Assembly: GCA_964534275.1 (NCBI GenBank)
Contig: CAZHQG010000002.1
Span: forward strand, 150,999-214,998
Direction: 5' to 3'
DNA: 64,000 nucleotides
From: HRBIN30 sp964534275
GTDB taxonomy: Bacteria; Desulfobacterota; Binatia; HRBIN30
Program-made: the position numbers and the translations under genes
Shown: in pieces, positions 51,949-62,100 of the stretch
Layout of the letters: each line of letters begins with the position of its first letter
How positions within the stretch are numbered: the stretch's first letter is position 1
The notes under the pieces: model-generated
Told to the model about the DNA's origin: nothing
Seen by the model: the letters and a program-made list of their open reading frames with translations, nothing else
Database searches by the model: none

Positions 51949-53949
51949 ATGCGGAGGGAACAAGTTGCGCGACTGGGAGCGCTCTGTATCGCGGCGCTTC
52001 TTTTGGGACCGGCCTGCACACGGGCGGAAGGGACGTCGGAGCCGTGCACCAACACGTTTTCGAGTACCTACGAGCTGATTCAGCGAGCCATTTTCGAGAA
52101 CAAGGGCTGCACCAACCAAGTTTGTCATGGTGAGGCCCGAGCTGGCGGGCTGGATTTGCGCGCAGAGGCTTCGTACGAGAACTTGATCGAAGTTCCTGCG
52201 GCCACTGTGCCTGGCTGGAAGAGGGTCGTGCCTGGCCGGCGAGATCTGAGCTTGCTGTTCATCAACCTGGCAGCGAAGACCCTGCCCCGGCAGTACCAAG
52301 CCCCGTTGCGGCCCATGCCGTTGGATCCCCTCCCTGCGCTGAGTGCGGATGAAGTAGAGGCCGTCCGCCGTTGGGTGGAAGCGGGAGCGCCGCGTTCTGG
52401 TACGGTTGCCGGCACCGCGGAACTTCTCGACGCTTGTTTGCCGCCGCCAGAGCCCATTGCCATTAAACCCTTGGATCCGCCGTCTCCGGGCGAGGGAGTG
52501 CAAATCCGCATGCCGCCGTACACGCTCGCGCCGCACTCCGAGCGGGAAACCTGCTTCGTGAGCTACTTCGACGTGAGCGATCAAGTTCCGGAGCAGTTCC
52601 GCGGGCCAGACGGGAAGACGTTCCGTTACCGACGCAACGAGATTCGACAAGATCCGCTGAGCCATCACTTGATCGTGAGCTTGTATACTGGAGAAGCCGC
52701 TCCTGACGATCCAGCTTGGGGTCCGTTCTCTTGTCGGGGTGGGGAACGCGACGGCACGCCGTGCAACCCGACCGATTTGACCTTCTGCGGAGAGGGAATT
52801 TGCTCTACGACGCCGGTCAACAGCATTGCTTGTATTGGCTTTGGTCCGCAAGATTTGAATCTTGGCTTGGCAGCATCGGGCTTTACCGGGACTCAGGAAA
52901 CAGCGTCGGAGTTTCGTTTTCCGCACGGCGTGTACCGCGAAGTGCCCATCCGCGGGATGATTATTTGGAACTCCCACGCATTTAACTTGACGGACAAACC
53001 CGGCTTGCTGCGTGCGTGGTTGAACTTCGAGTTCGCGCCTCCGGAAGAACAGGTTACCCCGTCGCTGCAAATCTTCGACACGCGGACGATCTTCAAGATG
53101 ACGCCGGTGCCCCCGTTCCAAACTAAGGAAGTGTGCAGTCACTACACCTTGCCGCGGTTTGCCCGGCTATTCGAGTTGAGTTCGCACGCGCATAAACGGA
53201 TGAAGCGGTGGCGAACCTTCGAGGGCGAGTTTTCTTGCCAGGGTGGCCCCGCAAACGGCCAAGCGTGCAGCCCGCTCGGCTACGACTTCACGAGCCCAGA
53301 CGTTTGCCAGGGGTCCCCCTGCAAGGCCTTCAAGCGGCAGCGCGCGGGCGATTGCAACGAAGACGGACAAGTGCTCGTGAGCGAGCTGGTGAAAGCTGTC
53401 CGCATCGTGCTGGGTGAGGATTCAGTGCGCGAGTGCGTCGATGCGGACGTGAGCGATGACGGGGAGGTGACGGTGGACGAAATCCTGCGTGGAGTGAACG
53501 CAGTATTGTTCGGCGCCCCCGCACCCGTGGAGCGCGACCCGAACGAAAGCCTGCTGTACGTGAGCTTGATTTACAACGACCCCGTGGTGTTGCCGTTCGA
53601 CCCACCGCGCAAGTACGACGCGCAAACCGACAGCGAGCGCACGTTTACGTACTGCGCGTTGTACGACAACGGGTTTACCAACCCGACCGAGGTGAAACGC
53701 AAGTCCACCTCGCCGGTTCCGCCAGTGCCCATTCCTGGCGTAGGGGGCCCGTGTCAGGTGCCAACCCATTGTGTCGCTGGTAAGGTGGGTGCGCCGTGCT
53801 CGGGCAACAATCAGCGTCAGCGAAATGCGTCGTGCGACTCTTCTGAAGGAGCGGGCGACGGCCTCTGCGATGCGTGTCCGCTCACGGGCGGCGTGACCAC
53901 GGAAGATGAAATGTTCATCTTGATGGGCCAGTACTACATTGCCCCGTAG
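51949..53949 (+). CDS. PHM-like copper type II lipoprotein with inserted dockerin-like module
   Basis: 666 residues. A lipobox (LLLGPAC, Cys near residue 23) anchors it. Near residue 50 is a CX4CH site (CTNQVCH), like cytochrome-type motifs in planctomycete-style proteins. Candidate copper ligands follow peptidylglycine monooxygenase logic: SHH near 239, NSHAFN near 343, SSHAHKR (HxH) near 413, and EMFILMGQYY near 655. Between the HxH and the Met region, residues about 467-520 are a dockerin-like EF-hand pair (DCNEDGQVLVSE and DVSDDGEVTVDE). Several Cys pairs (CRGG, CQGG, CPLTGG) suggest an exported, disulfide-bonded protein. Activity is inferred only. CCAGGGAGAG precedes the ATG. Confidence 0.72.
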   Translation: MRREQVARLGALCIAALLLGPACTRAEGTSEPCTNTFSSTYELIQRAIFENKGCTNQVCHGEARAGGLDLRAEASYENLIEVPAATVPGWKRVVPGRRDLSLLFINLAAKTLPRQYQAPLRPMPLDPLPALSADEVEAVRRWVEAGAPRSGTVAGTAELLDACLPPPEPIAIKPLDPPSPGEGVQIRMPPYTLAPHSERETCFVSYFDVSDQVPEQFRGPDGKTFRYRRNEIRQDPLSHHLIVSLYTGEAAPDDPAWGPFSCRGGERDGTPCNPTDLTFCGEGICSTTPVNSIACIGFGPQDLNLGLAASGFTGTQETASEFRFPHGVYREVPIRGMIIWNSHAFNLTDKPGLLRAWLNFEFAPPEEQVTPSLQIFDTRTIFKMTPVPPFQTKEVCSHYTLPRFARLFELSSHAHKRMKRWRTFEGEFSCQGGPANGQACSPLGYDFTSPDVCQGSPCKAFKRQRAGDCNEDGQVLVSELVKAVRIVLGEDSVRECVDADVSDDGEVTVDEILRGVNAVLFGAPAPVERDPNESLLYVSLIYNDPVVLPFDPPRKYDAQTDSERTFTYCALYDNGFTNPTEVKRKSTSPVPPVPIPGVGGPCQVPTHCVAGKVGAPCSGNNQRQRNASCDSSEGAGDGLCDACPLTGGVTTEDEMFILMGQYYIAP

Positions 53950-53975
53950 CTCTCCGGACAGGTCCCGGAAGCCGC

Positions 53976-54011
53976 AAGGGGCAGCCTGGAACCAGGCTGC
54001 CCCTTGTTTTT
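53976..54011 (+). terminator. Intrinsic terminator after the PHM-like gene
   Basis: A perfect 14-bp stem, AAGGGGCAGCCTGG with CCAGGCTGCCCCTT, has a 2-base loop and runs into GTTTTT. It lies 27 bases after the stop of the lipoprotein gene. Confidence 0.92.
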
Positions 54012-54109
54012 GGGGCTACCAACGGTTGGCGCCAATCGTTGCCTTTGCGGCCGGAAGGGGTTCTCGGTCTTGCACCCGGATGCCGTGCGGGGATAGGGTT
54101 GACACCCGT

Positions 54110-54328
54110 ATGGCAAAGGCTTCGAGGACAAGAAACAAACGACGAAAGGACTTGAAACTCTGCCGCCTGTGCGGCCGGCGGCCGGCAAAGTATCGCTATC
54201 GGCACCGTGTGCGCTGGGAGCGACGTCATGATCTCTGTTTCGCTTGCTGGCGGGCTTCGCTCGATCGCTATCGTCCCTTGCCCCCGCGCGTGTACCCTGC
54301 CTCCGCGGAGACTGTGGAGGCGGCTTGA
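54110..54328 (+). CDS. Small basic zinc-ribbon-like protein (72 aa)
   Basis: 72 residues, very basic: RTRNKRRKDLKLCRLCGRRP near the start, then LCFACWRASLDRY. The two CxxC pairs (CRLC, CFAC), about 30 residues apart, suggest one zinc site, and the charge suggests nucleic acid binding. It starts right after TTGACAC with no good ribosome site, so it may be translated from a leaderless or near-leaderless message; that is conjecture. No family recognised. It follows the strong terminator of the PHM-like gene. Confidence 0.6.
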   Translation: MAKASRTRNKRRKDLKLCRLCGRRPAKYRYRHRVRWERRHDLCFACWRASLDRYRPLPPRVYPASAETVEAA

Positions 54329-54663
54329 GTCCGAAGATGTGCTGGACGCAAAGCGCGACGGCGGTTTCCCGCCTGCGCTCTATACTCGCAGTCGGCGGCG
54401 AGCCGCCGACCGCGATCGATGCCGCGCAAGCCGACCCGGCCCCATGTTGGGGCCTGGAGACGGATCGCCGCAGTAAGGACAGGCCCCCGTTAGAAGGCAC
54501 CAAGTCCTTGCTCGTTGCTGTCCATTAGCCCTGCGCTTCGAGAAAGAAGCGATTCTTTCTGGTGTGACGGAGAGCTGCGGGAGGGTAGCTAGGAGATAGG
54601 TGATTCGGGCTGCTTGTGCGTCCGCGGGTGTCCGTCGAGGGATTCCGTACGGACGCTGGCAGC
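54329..54663. other. 335-base convergent intergenic region with two hairpins
   Basis: Two perfect inverted repeats stand out: GTCGGCGGC-GA-GCCGCCGAC at 54391-54410 and GGCCCC-ATGTT-GGGGCC at 54438-54454. Neither is followed by a T-run. They may act as transcript-end structures for the small zinc-ribbon gene or the peptidase gene on the other strand. No gene seen. Confidence 0.5.
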
Positions 54664-55932
54664 TCAGCTCAGGCTCGGCAGGGGGTGGCCTTTCATGTCG
54701 CCGAGGAGGGCGACGGCCATTGCACTCGGGTCGAACAGGCGCTTGGCGAGGGCGATGATTTCATCGTTGGTCGTCGCATCGATCCTTGCCGAAATTTCCT
54801 CCGCCGGCACGTCGCGACCGAAGAAAATTTCGTTCCGCGCGATCCGGGTCATACGGTTGTCGCTCGTTTCCAGACCGAGCAACAAATTGCCTTTCATTTG
54901 GTTTTTTACTCGTTGGAGTTCGTTTGGCTGCAACCCGTCTCGTTGTAGTTTGCGCAGCTCGGCGAGGATGATCTCGACCACTTCGGCCACCCACTCTGCA
55001 CTGGTTCCAACGTAAATGCCCAAGTAGCCCGCATCGCTGTAGGAGGACAGAAACGAATACACCGAGTATGCCCGCCCGCGGCGCTCACGGATCTCTTGAA
55101 ACAGGCGCGAGCTCATTCCGCCCCCCAAGGCAGTACTGAGCAGGTAGCCCGCATATCGCTCTGCGGCGGTTTGCGGAATTCCTGGGGTGCCTAGGCACAA
55201 GTGAACCTGCTCTAACTGTTTCTCCACGTAGTGAACGCCCTGCGCCGGCCTCGGCGGCTCGCCGTTAGGGTTCGTGGCCTCGCCGTCGAGTGTCCCGAAA
55301 GCGCGCTCCGCCCAGGCCATGATCTCGGCGTGCTGCACGTTTCCCGCGGCAGCAATGATCATGCGGTTCGGCCGGTAACGGGCTCGCACGAACGAAAGAA
55401 AATCCTCCTGGCCGAACCGACTGACGGTTTCCGCCGTGCCGCACACGGGAAAGCTCAGCGGGTGCCCGGGCCAGTAGCGGAGCGCAAAGAGGTCGTGGAC
55501 GTAATCGTCGGGCGTATCCTCTACCTGCGAAATTTCCTGCAGAACGACCGAGCGCTCGCGCTCGATTTCTTCCGGATCGAAACGGGAATGGAGAAAGATG
55601 TCGGCGAGCAGCTCTTGCACCACCGGGAGGTGCTCCCGCAACACCTTTGCGTAGTAGCAAGTGTATTCCTTGCCCGTGAAGGCGTTGAGCACCGCGCCGA
55701 CAGCGTCAGCCTCTTCGGCGATTTGAGCTGCCGAGCGACGTTCGGTCCCTTTAAAAAACAGGTGTTCGAGGAAGTGGGAGATCCCGGCTTGTTCCGGGCG
55801 TTCGTGGCGGGAGCCATTTTCGACCCACAGACCGACCGTCACCGACGGAATGCCGGGCATTTCTTCGGTGACGACGCGGATCCCGTTGGCAAGCTGTGCC
55901 CGCTGAACTAGGGGTGGGTTGGTGGCGCTCAT
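54664..55932 (-). CDS. M16 family zinc peptidase (processing-peptidase-like)
   Basis: 422 residues. The inverted zinc motif HFLEH (HxxEH) is near residue 58 in GISHFLEHLFFKGTERRSA, preceded by GLWVENGSRHERPEQAG; the distant Glu is in the EEIERERSVVLQEISQVEDTPDD region (in parts: ERSVVLQEI). The second half-domain has the RGRAYSVYSFLSSYSDAG block. Single-chain, no signal peptide visible. It starts 18 bases after the pnp stop, the common rpsO-pnp-M16 order; orthologues in that position are often called PepR/MPP-like. Role probably cytosolic or periplasmic peptide turnover; not proven. Confidence 0.92.
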   Translation of the reverse strand: MSATNPPLVQRAQLANGIRVVTEEMPGIPSVTVGLWVENGSRHERPEQAGISHFLEHLFFKGTERRSAAQIAEEADAVGAVLNAFTGKEYTCYYAKVLREHLPVVQELLADIFLHSRFDPEEIERERSVVLQEISQVEDTPDDYVHDLFALRYWPGHPLSFPVCGTAETVSRFGQEDFLSFVRARYRPNRMIIAAAGNVQHAEIMAWAERAFGTLDGEATNPNGEPPRPAQGVHYVEKQLEQVHLCLGTPGIPQTAAERYAGYLLSTALGGGMSSRLFQEIRERRGRAYSVYSFLSSYSDAGYLGIYVGTSAEWVAEVVEIILAELRKLQRDGLQPNELQRVKNQMKGNLLLGLETSDNRMTRIARNEIFFGRDVPAEEISARIDATTNDEIIALAKRLFDPSAMAVALLGDMKGHPLPSLS

Positions 55933-55950
55933 GGTCGAGGTCCCCCGCAC

Positions 55951-58092
55951 TCAGGAGGCATCGCGACCGCGAGATTTCGCACCGCTACCGGGTTGGGGCT
56001 GTTTCGTTTGCTCCGTCTCTTGCATCGCCTCTCTGCGGCTTAGACGGATTTTGCCAGATTTGTCCACTTCGAGGACCTTCACCAACACCTCGTCGCCTTC
56101 TTTCAGCACGTCCGACACCTTGGCTACCCGCCCGGGTCCAATTTGAGAAATGTGCAAGAGACCATCGACTCCGGGCAGGATCTCGACGAATGCGCCAAAG
56201 TCGACAATGCGGCGCACGGTCCCCTTGTAAATGCGTCCGACCTCCGGTTCCGCGGTAATCCCTTGGATGATCGCGATCGCGCGTTCGAGGGCACGCGAGT
56301 CGCTCGAAGCAATGATCACCGTGCCATCGTCTTCCACGTCGATCTTCACTCCGGTTTCCTCGATGATGCCGCGGATCACTTTGCCGCCCGGTCCGATGAC
56401 CTCGCGAATCTTCTCGGGTTTGATTTTTAGAGTGACGATCCGTGGAGCGTGTTGAGAGATTTCTGGTCGCGGCGCAGCGATGGCTTGGTTCATTTGCTCG
56501 AGGATTTTCAGCCGCCCGCGCTGCGCTTGGTACAGAGCAGCTTGCATGATTTCGCGGCTCACGCGGCCGACTTTGATGTCCATTTGGAGCGCGGTGATGC
56601 CCCGGCTGGTTCCGGCGACTTTGAAGTCCATGTCGCCCAAGTGGTCTTCGTCGCCGAGAATGTCCGAGAGAATGCGAACTTCCTCGCCCTCGACGATCAA
56701 CCCCATGGCAATGCCGGCCACGGGCGCGGAAATCGGCACGCCGGCGTCCATCAGCGAAAGCGTCGCTCCGCAAACGGTGGCCATCGAGGACGATCCGTTC
56801 GACTCGAGGATCTCCGAAACCACCCGAATGGTGTACGGGAAGGTTTCTTCGGGTGGTAGCACTGCTTGGATCGCCCGTTCCGCCAATGCCCCGTGGCCAA
56901 TTTCCCGCCTGCCGGGGCTGCGCAAAAACCGCACTTCACCGACGCTGAACGGCGGGAAGTTGTAGTGCAGCATGAACTTTTTGAACTGCTCCCCGATCAA
57001 AGCATCGATCTTTTGCTCGTCCGACGACGTACCCAACGTCGTCGTCACGAGTGCTTGAGTTTCTCCGCGAGTGAACAGGGCGGAGCCATGTGCTCGGGGG
57101 AGCAAGCCGACCTCGCAGGTGATGGGCCGAATGTCTTCGAGCCCGCGTCCGTCGACGCGGCGGCCTTCTTGAACGATGGCCCGCCGCATCACGCGCGACT
57201 TGAGCTCCTCGCTGAACGTCTTGAGTTCGGCGACGCGATCCGGGAAGCGCGCTGCGAAGGCAGCGATGGCTTCTTCCTCGGCTTCTTTGACTGCGCGCGC
57301 GCGTTCTTGTTTGGTCGGGATTGCGAATGCAGCTTGGAACCGTGGTGCCGCCTCTTGCTCGAACAAGGCGAACAATTCCTTGTCCATTTGCGGCGGCGTA
57401 ACGGTACGTTTGGGTTTGCCAACAGCGTGCTGGAGTTCGTCCTGCAAATCCAAAAGCGTCTGGATTTCCTTGTGGGCAAGGAACAAGGCGTCGAGGACGA
57501 CGTCTTCCGGAAGTTCCTTCGCGCCCCCTTCCACCATCACGATGCCATCGCGGCTGGCGGCCACGATCAGGTTCAGGTCGCTGCGTTCCAAGTCGCTCAC
57601 GGTAGGGTTGATGAGGAAATTCCCGTCGACACGACCGACCCGCACGCAGCCGATCGGGCCCAAGAACGGCACATCCGAGATCTGCAACGCTGCAGATGCA
57701 GCGGTCACAGCTAAAACATCCGGGTCGTTCTCTTTGTCGTGCGACAACACCGTGGCGATGATTTGCGTCTCGGAACGAAAGCCGTCGGGGAACAACGGCC
57801 GGATGGGGCGATCGATCAAACGCGACGTCAGGGTTTCCTTTTCTGTAGGCCGTCCTTCGCGTTTGAAAAACCCGCCAGGGATTTTTCCGGCAGCAAACGT
57901 GCGCTCTTGGTAGTCGCACGTGAGCGGAAAGAAGTCGATGCCTTCTCTGCCTTTCTTCTCGGCCACGACGGTGACCAGCACCATCGATTCGCCATAGCCG
58001 ATCACCACCGCGCCATCGGCTTGTTTGGCCATCCGCCCGCTTTCCATCCACAGCGGGCGACCGTGGAACACGGTTTCAACTTTACGATACAT
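55951..58092 (-). CDS. pnp: Polyribonucleotide nucleotidyltransferase (PNPase)
   Basis: 713 residues; phosphorolytic 3'-5' exoribonuclease, central to mRNA turnover. Two RNase PH cores are visible: DFFPLTCDYQERTFAAGKIPGGFFKREGRPTEKE (in parts: YQERTFAAGKIPGGFFKREG) in the first, and GSALFTRGETQALVTTTLGT, VCGATLSLMDAGVPI in the second, with the catalytic DxDHxxD-like GDEDHLGDMDFKVAG. A KH domain (REVIGPGGKVIRGI) and an S1 domain (GRIYKGTVRRIVDFGAFVEI) close it, followed by a polar tail. It lies 78 bases downstream of rpsO. Confidence 0.97.
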   Translation of the reverse strand: MYRKVETVFHGRPLWMESGRMAKQADGAVVIGYGESMVLVTVVAEKKGREGIDFFPLTCDYQERTFAAGKIPGGFFKREGRPTEKETLTSRLIDRPIRPLFPDGFRSETQIIATVLSHDKENDPDVLAVTAASAALQISDVPFLGPIGCVRVGRVDGNFLINPTVSDLERSDLNLIVAASRDGIVMVEGGAKELPEDVVLDALFLAHKEIQTLLDLQDELQHAVGKPKRTVTPPQMDKELFALFEQEAAPRFQAAFAIPTKQERARAVKEAEEEAIAAFAARFPDRVAELKTFSEELKSRVMRRAIVQEGRRVDGRGLEDIRPITCEVGLLPRAHGSALFTRGETQALVTTTLGTSSDEQKIDALIGEQFKKFMLHYNFPPFSVGEVRFLRSPGRREIGHGALAERAIQAVLPPEETFPYTIRVVSEILESNGSSSMATVCGATLSLMDAGVPISAPVAGIAMGLIVEGEEVRILSDILGDEDHLGDMDFKVAGTSRGITALQMDIKVGRVSREIMQAALYQAQRGRLKILEQMNQAIAAPRPEISQHAPRIVTLKIKPEKIREVIGPGGKVIRGIIEETGVKIDVEDDGTVIIASSDSRALERAIAIIQGITAEPEVGRIYKGTVRRIVDFGAFVEILPGVDGLLHISQIGPGRVAKVSDVLKEGDEVLVKVLEVDKSGKIRLSRREAMQETEQTKQPQPGSGAKSRGRDAS

Positions 58093-58170
58093 GTTTTACC
58101 TCCCGGGCCCTTGGCCCCGTAGCGGGAGGGAAAGACAACCGCCGTACCCTCACGAGTACAGCGCGGTTCG

Positions 58171-58440
58171 TTACTTTCGGAGTCCCAGCCGTTCGATCAG
58201 TGCTTTGTACCGGTCGAAATCTTCCCGCTTCAGGTACTCCAACAGGCGCCGCCGCTGCCCCACGAGCATCAGTAGCCCGCGACGCGAGTGGTGGTCCTTT
58301 TTGTGAGTTTGCAAGTGCTGCGTAAGAGATTCGATCCGGGACGTCAGCAGCGCCACTTGGACTTCCGGAGACCCGGTGTCCCGTGGGTGTCGCTGGAACG
58401 TTCCGATAAGCTCCTTCACCTGTTCGGGAGCCAGTCCCAT
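58171..58440 (-). CDS. rpsO: 30S ribosomal protein S15
   Basis: 89 residues, standard length. Marks: HPRDTGSPEVQVALLTSRI near residue 18, LTQHLQTHKKDHHSRRGLL, and VGQRRRLLEYLKREDFDRY. It binds 16S rRNA and nucleates the platform. GGAGGAAAG stands directly before the ATG at 58440. The rpsO-pnp order is the conserved one; an S15 autoregulatory leader may lie upstream but I did not resolve one. Confidence 0.97.
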   Translation of the reverse strand: MGLAPEQVKELIGTFQRHPRDTGSPEVQVALLTSRIESLTQHLQTHKKDHHSRRGLLMLVGQRRRLLEYLKREDFDRYKALIERLGLRK

Positions 58441-58750
58441 CTTTCCTCCAACTTTGAATTCGTCGCGCGTGGTTAACATGGCCCCCGGACCGCCGCAAGG
58501 GTTCGCGTGGAGCCCCGGCCCTCCCCACCGCTCGCGCCTTGCTTTTGCGGGCGAGCGTGCCCCGCCGGACAGGCGGACGAGATGCGAGCCTGAGTGCAGC
58601 CCCCGAAGCCCGGCCGCGATGTGCTGGGTACGCTTCGCTCGCGGCGGACAGCCGCAAGCGAAGGTTGCGCAGTATTGGGCTCCGGACGCACCGGCTCCGA
58701 GCGAAGCCGCGCCACCACGCTGGCGACCGCATACAAGCGTGCGAGAGTGC

Positions 58751-58774
58751 CTTGTACGTACGCTTGTACGTACG
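58751..58774. repeat. Tandem 12-base repeat with palindromic core
   Basis: CTTGTACGTACG occurs twice in a row. Each unit contains the palindrome GTACGTAC, one helical turn apart, which is the geometry of paired operator sites. It lies about 310 bases upstream of rpsO and 330 bases upstream of the secreted-protein gene. Confidence 0.6.
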
Positions 58775-59002
58775 AAGGCGCGTCCGACGAAGAGGCCGAG
58801 CTTCGAATTCGCTGAAGCTTCGAACACGACCTTCCACAGGAACCTCGGTCGGGCCCGAAGCTCTCCCGAGTGCATCCAAGCCGATGCAACTGCCGCCGCG
58901 CACGCTCTTTGTGAAGCCGCGGGACGCAAGGCCACGGATCCCGACGCGACGCGCAATGCGGCAACGTGCGTCTCGCGTGCCAATAAAAAGTTGTCGTGCG
59001 GT

Positions 59003-59032
59003 TTGCATTGTGTTCCAGAGAAGGCGTAGCAT
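59003..59032 (+). promoter_or_regulatory. Candidate promoter for the secreted modular protein
   Basis: TTGCAT (59003-59008) and TAGCAT (59027-59032) are separated by 18 bases, about 75 bases before the ATG. Both are partial matches to the sigma-70 consensus, so this is tentative. Confidence 0.3.
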
Positions 59033-59107
59033 GCATGCGTCTCTGCCGTTTGGCGACAGGGCGAGTGCGGTGCGGCGCCCTGGAGCGCCCCTCCGCGAGG
59101 AGGCGAC

Positions 59108-62100
59108 ATGCCAACACACGAAGTCGCGGAGAGCGACAAACCCAGCGCGCGGCGGGGAGCGCGCCACACCACCCGAGTGTTTGTCGCGTGGTTGTTCGTG
59201 GGCATGCTCGGTTCGGCCGGTGGGGTCGAGGCGCAGCCGTGCGTCGGCGACTGCAACGGCGACGGCGAAGTCACGGTCGACGAAGTGATCACGTTGGTGC
59301 GCGTTGCATTGGAGCTATCCCCACCGGATGCGTGTGCTGCTGGCGATGCCAATGGCGACGGAAACATTACGATCGAGGAAATCGTTGAGGCCGTGTCGGC
59401 AGTTTTGCACGGGTGCCGATTGCGTCCCACGCCGAGCCCCACACCGACTCCACCAGCTCTGTCGTTGCCGCCTTGCGGTGCGCAGCAACAAACCACGGTG
59501 CTCTTGAGCACCGGCCAGGGCGTGAGCGGCCCAGGCGTGGCGGATCCGTTTTGGCGCTTTGCTTCGCCGACACCCGCGGTGGGACCGGTTCCGTTTACCA
59601 CCAATCCGTCGGTTGCATGGGCACCGGCGCCCTCCGGTTCCTGGTGGGTCCAGCCTGATGCGAGCGGGAATCCACAGCCCGGACCCTCCGCGGGTTACGT
59701 GGTTGCGTTTACCATTCCGGGGCCGCTGACTCAGTACACGGCGTTGCGCCTCGTGGGCCAGTACGCTGCTGACAACACGGTGCCCTCGATTTTGCTCAAC
59801 GGTACTCCAATTGCCTCGTGCACTCCCGCAAGCAGCAACTGCTTTGCCTCGTTGCAACCTTTGAGCTTGCAGGCCACCGCGTTCCCCTTTGCTCCCTTCG
59901 TGGCCGGCGCCAACACATTGCGTGTGAACGTTGCCAATCTGAGCAATATCACCGGGCTGGTAGTGGATGCGCGGTTGGAAGCGGACTGCGCGCCCTTGAG
60001 CCCCACGCCCACGCCAACGTTCAGTCGAACTGCGACACATACGCGTCCCCCCACACCGACTCGCACTCCGACGCGAACGCTCACTGCCACACCGAGCGCG
60101 TCCAGCACTCGCACACCGACGTCGACGCCACGACCTACAGCGACGCCGTCTCGCTCTCCCACGGGAACGCCTTCGCCTCTGCCGTCACCAAGTCCAACCC
60201 CGACTTCCAGTCCGGTTTTTTCTCCAACTCCGACCCCCAGTCCTACGTGCACCGGGATCCCCGCGGGTGCTGTGGGTTGGTGGCCACTCGACGAACAGGT
60301 GGGTAGCTTGGTTGTGGCCGACATCAGCGGAGCGGGGAATAACGGTGCTTCCCAGCCCGGCGCTTTAGGATTCGGGAGCGGCCCCGCACCGGTGGCAGGG
60401 CAAGTGGGCGGAGCGCTGTATTTTTATTCCGGGGGCGAATTCGTGGAGGTCCCACCTGGAAGCAGTCTCGACCGAGCCAATGCCGACCTGACCATTGACG
60501 CATGGTTCGCAGCGTTCCTGCCTGGGTCGCCCAGCTTCGGAGGCGTGCCGAACTTTTCTCCGGGAACAACCTTCTTCTATTCGATCGTCGACAAACTCGA
60601 TCCCGCGGGCAACTCTGGGTACGGCTTTTACCTGCGCACCTTCGCTACGGCGCTGCCGTCGCCTCCACCGGTCGGGTTCCCGGTGACCGTTACGGTGGAC
60701 CTGGTGTTCGCTCTTGGCAACGCGGGATTTGCCGTACAGATCCACCAAGGTACGACCAGCTATCCGGGGCCGAACCAGCAGTGGCCGCCTCTCATACCAG
60801 CGTGGCCTTACAATGGACAGTGGCTGCACGTTGCGGTGACGGTGGACCGCACGAGCAACACCGGACAGTTTTATCTCAACGGCGTTCCCTGGGGTGCGCC
60901 GTTCACCCTTCCTGCCGGCACCAACAATACGCTTCCCGTTTGGTTCGGCAAGTCCCGCTTGGCTGACAACGGCTTCGAGTTTGCGCTCGACGAGATCGAG
61001 ATCTTCGACCGCGTCCTCAACCCTGGCGAGATTGCAGGTGTCGCGGGTGCTGGCGGCAAGTGCAAGACGCCGACAGTGCCGGCCCGAACTCCGACCGCTA
61101 CCCCGACGGCTTCCCCGCAGGGTGGATGCGATTTCATCGGCCCGAGGATGTGTGGCGGAACCTGCCCGAATCCGACCGACGTGTGCGTGCCCAAGCCCGA
61201 TGACTCTGGTTGCGAGTGCGTCCCGGGCCAGCCTCGGGCGACAGAAACGCCCACGCCGACCACTACAGTGGGTTGCCCGGGGGCGATTTGTACGGCGACA
61301 CCGACGCACAGCAGCACGCCTGAGAGATCGCCCACGCCCACGTTCACGCGCAGCGCGACGTTCAGCCCGACGCCAAGTCCGCGTCCGACCCTCACCGGCA
61401 GCGCCACGCGCACGCCGACGGCCACTTTCACAGCGACGCCAAGCGCCACGGCGACGCCAACGTGCGGCCCAAGCGTGTCCGTGGACATTTCGACCGGACA
61501 GGCTGTGATTGGGGGCAGCGACCCGATTTGGTCGCTGATCGCGGCGCCATCGGGGACGACGGGCTTCTCTTCTCCCGGTCCCGCAACGGTCATCGCACCG
61601 AACGGTTCTTGGTTCACGCTGTCCGGCACGCAGTGGATCTCCGCGAATACAGGCTGCACGAACACTCTCACAACCGACTGTCCGGCTGGGACATACTCAT
61701 ACGAACTCTGTTGGGAGCAATGCGGTCGGCTCGACCCGTCGCCGCTCGAGATTCTCGCGGACAACACTGCGACGGTCCACCTTGACGGGATTCCCGTCAC
61801 GACCACTCCGCCGACGATCGGGTTCACGACCCCCGCGAGCATCCCGGCCAGCGCCTTGGCTCCGTTGGGTACGGGCGTCCATACCCTGCGGGTCGACGTG
61901 CAAAATAACCCGTTTAGCGGAGGCGGTGGCACCGCGACCGGCATGGACCTCAGCGGGACCCTGAAGGGATCCGTGACCATCGTCGCGTGCCGGGCTCCTA
62001 CGTCCACCTTCACCGCGACTCCGACGCTAACACCCACATCCACTCGTACACGCACCGCGACGATTTCCCCGACGCGCACGCCCACGCTGACGCCGACGCC

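Larger units (their letters stand above)
58441..59107. other. 667-base divergent intergenic region
   Basis: The region lies between rpsO (minus) and the 1152-residue secreted protein (plus). It is open in several frames but shows no recognisable gene. It contains a 12-base tandem repeat with internal palindromes (listed separately), AGCTTCGAA repeated at 58798-58820, and a possible promoter for the plus-strand gene. Confidence 0.5.
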
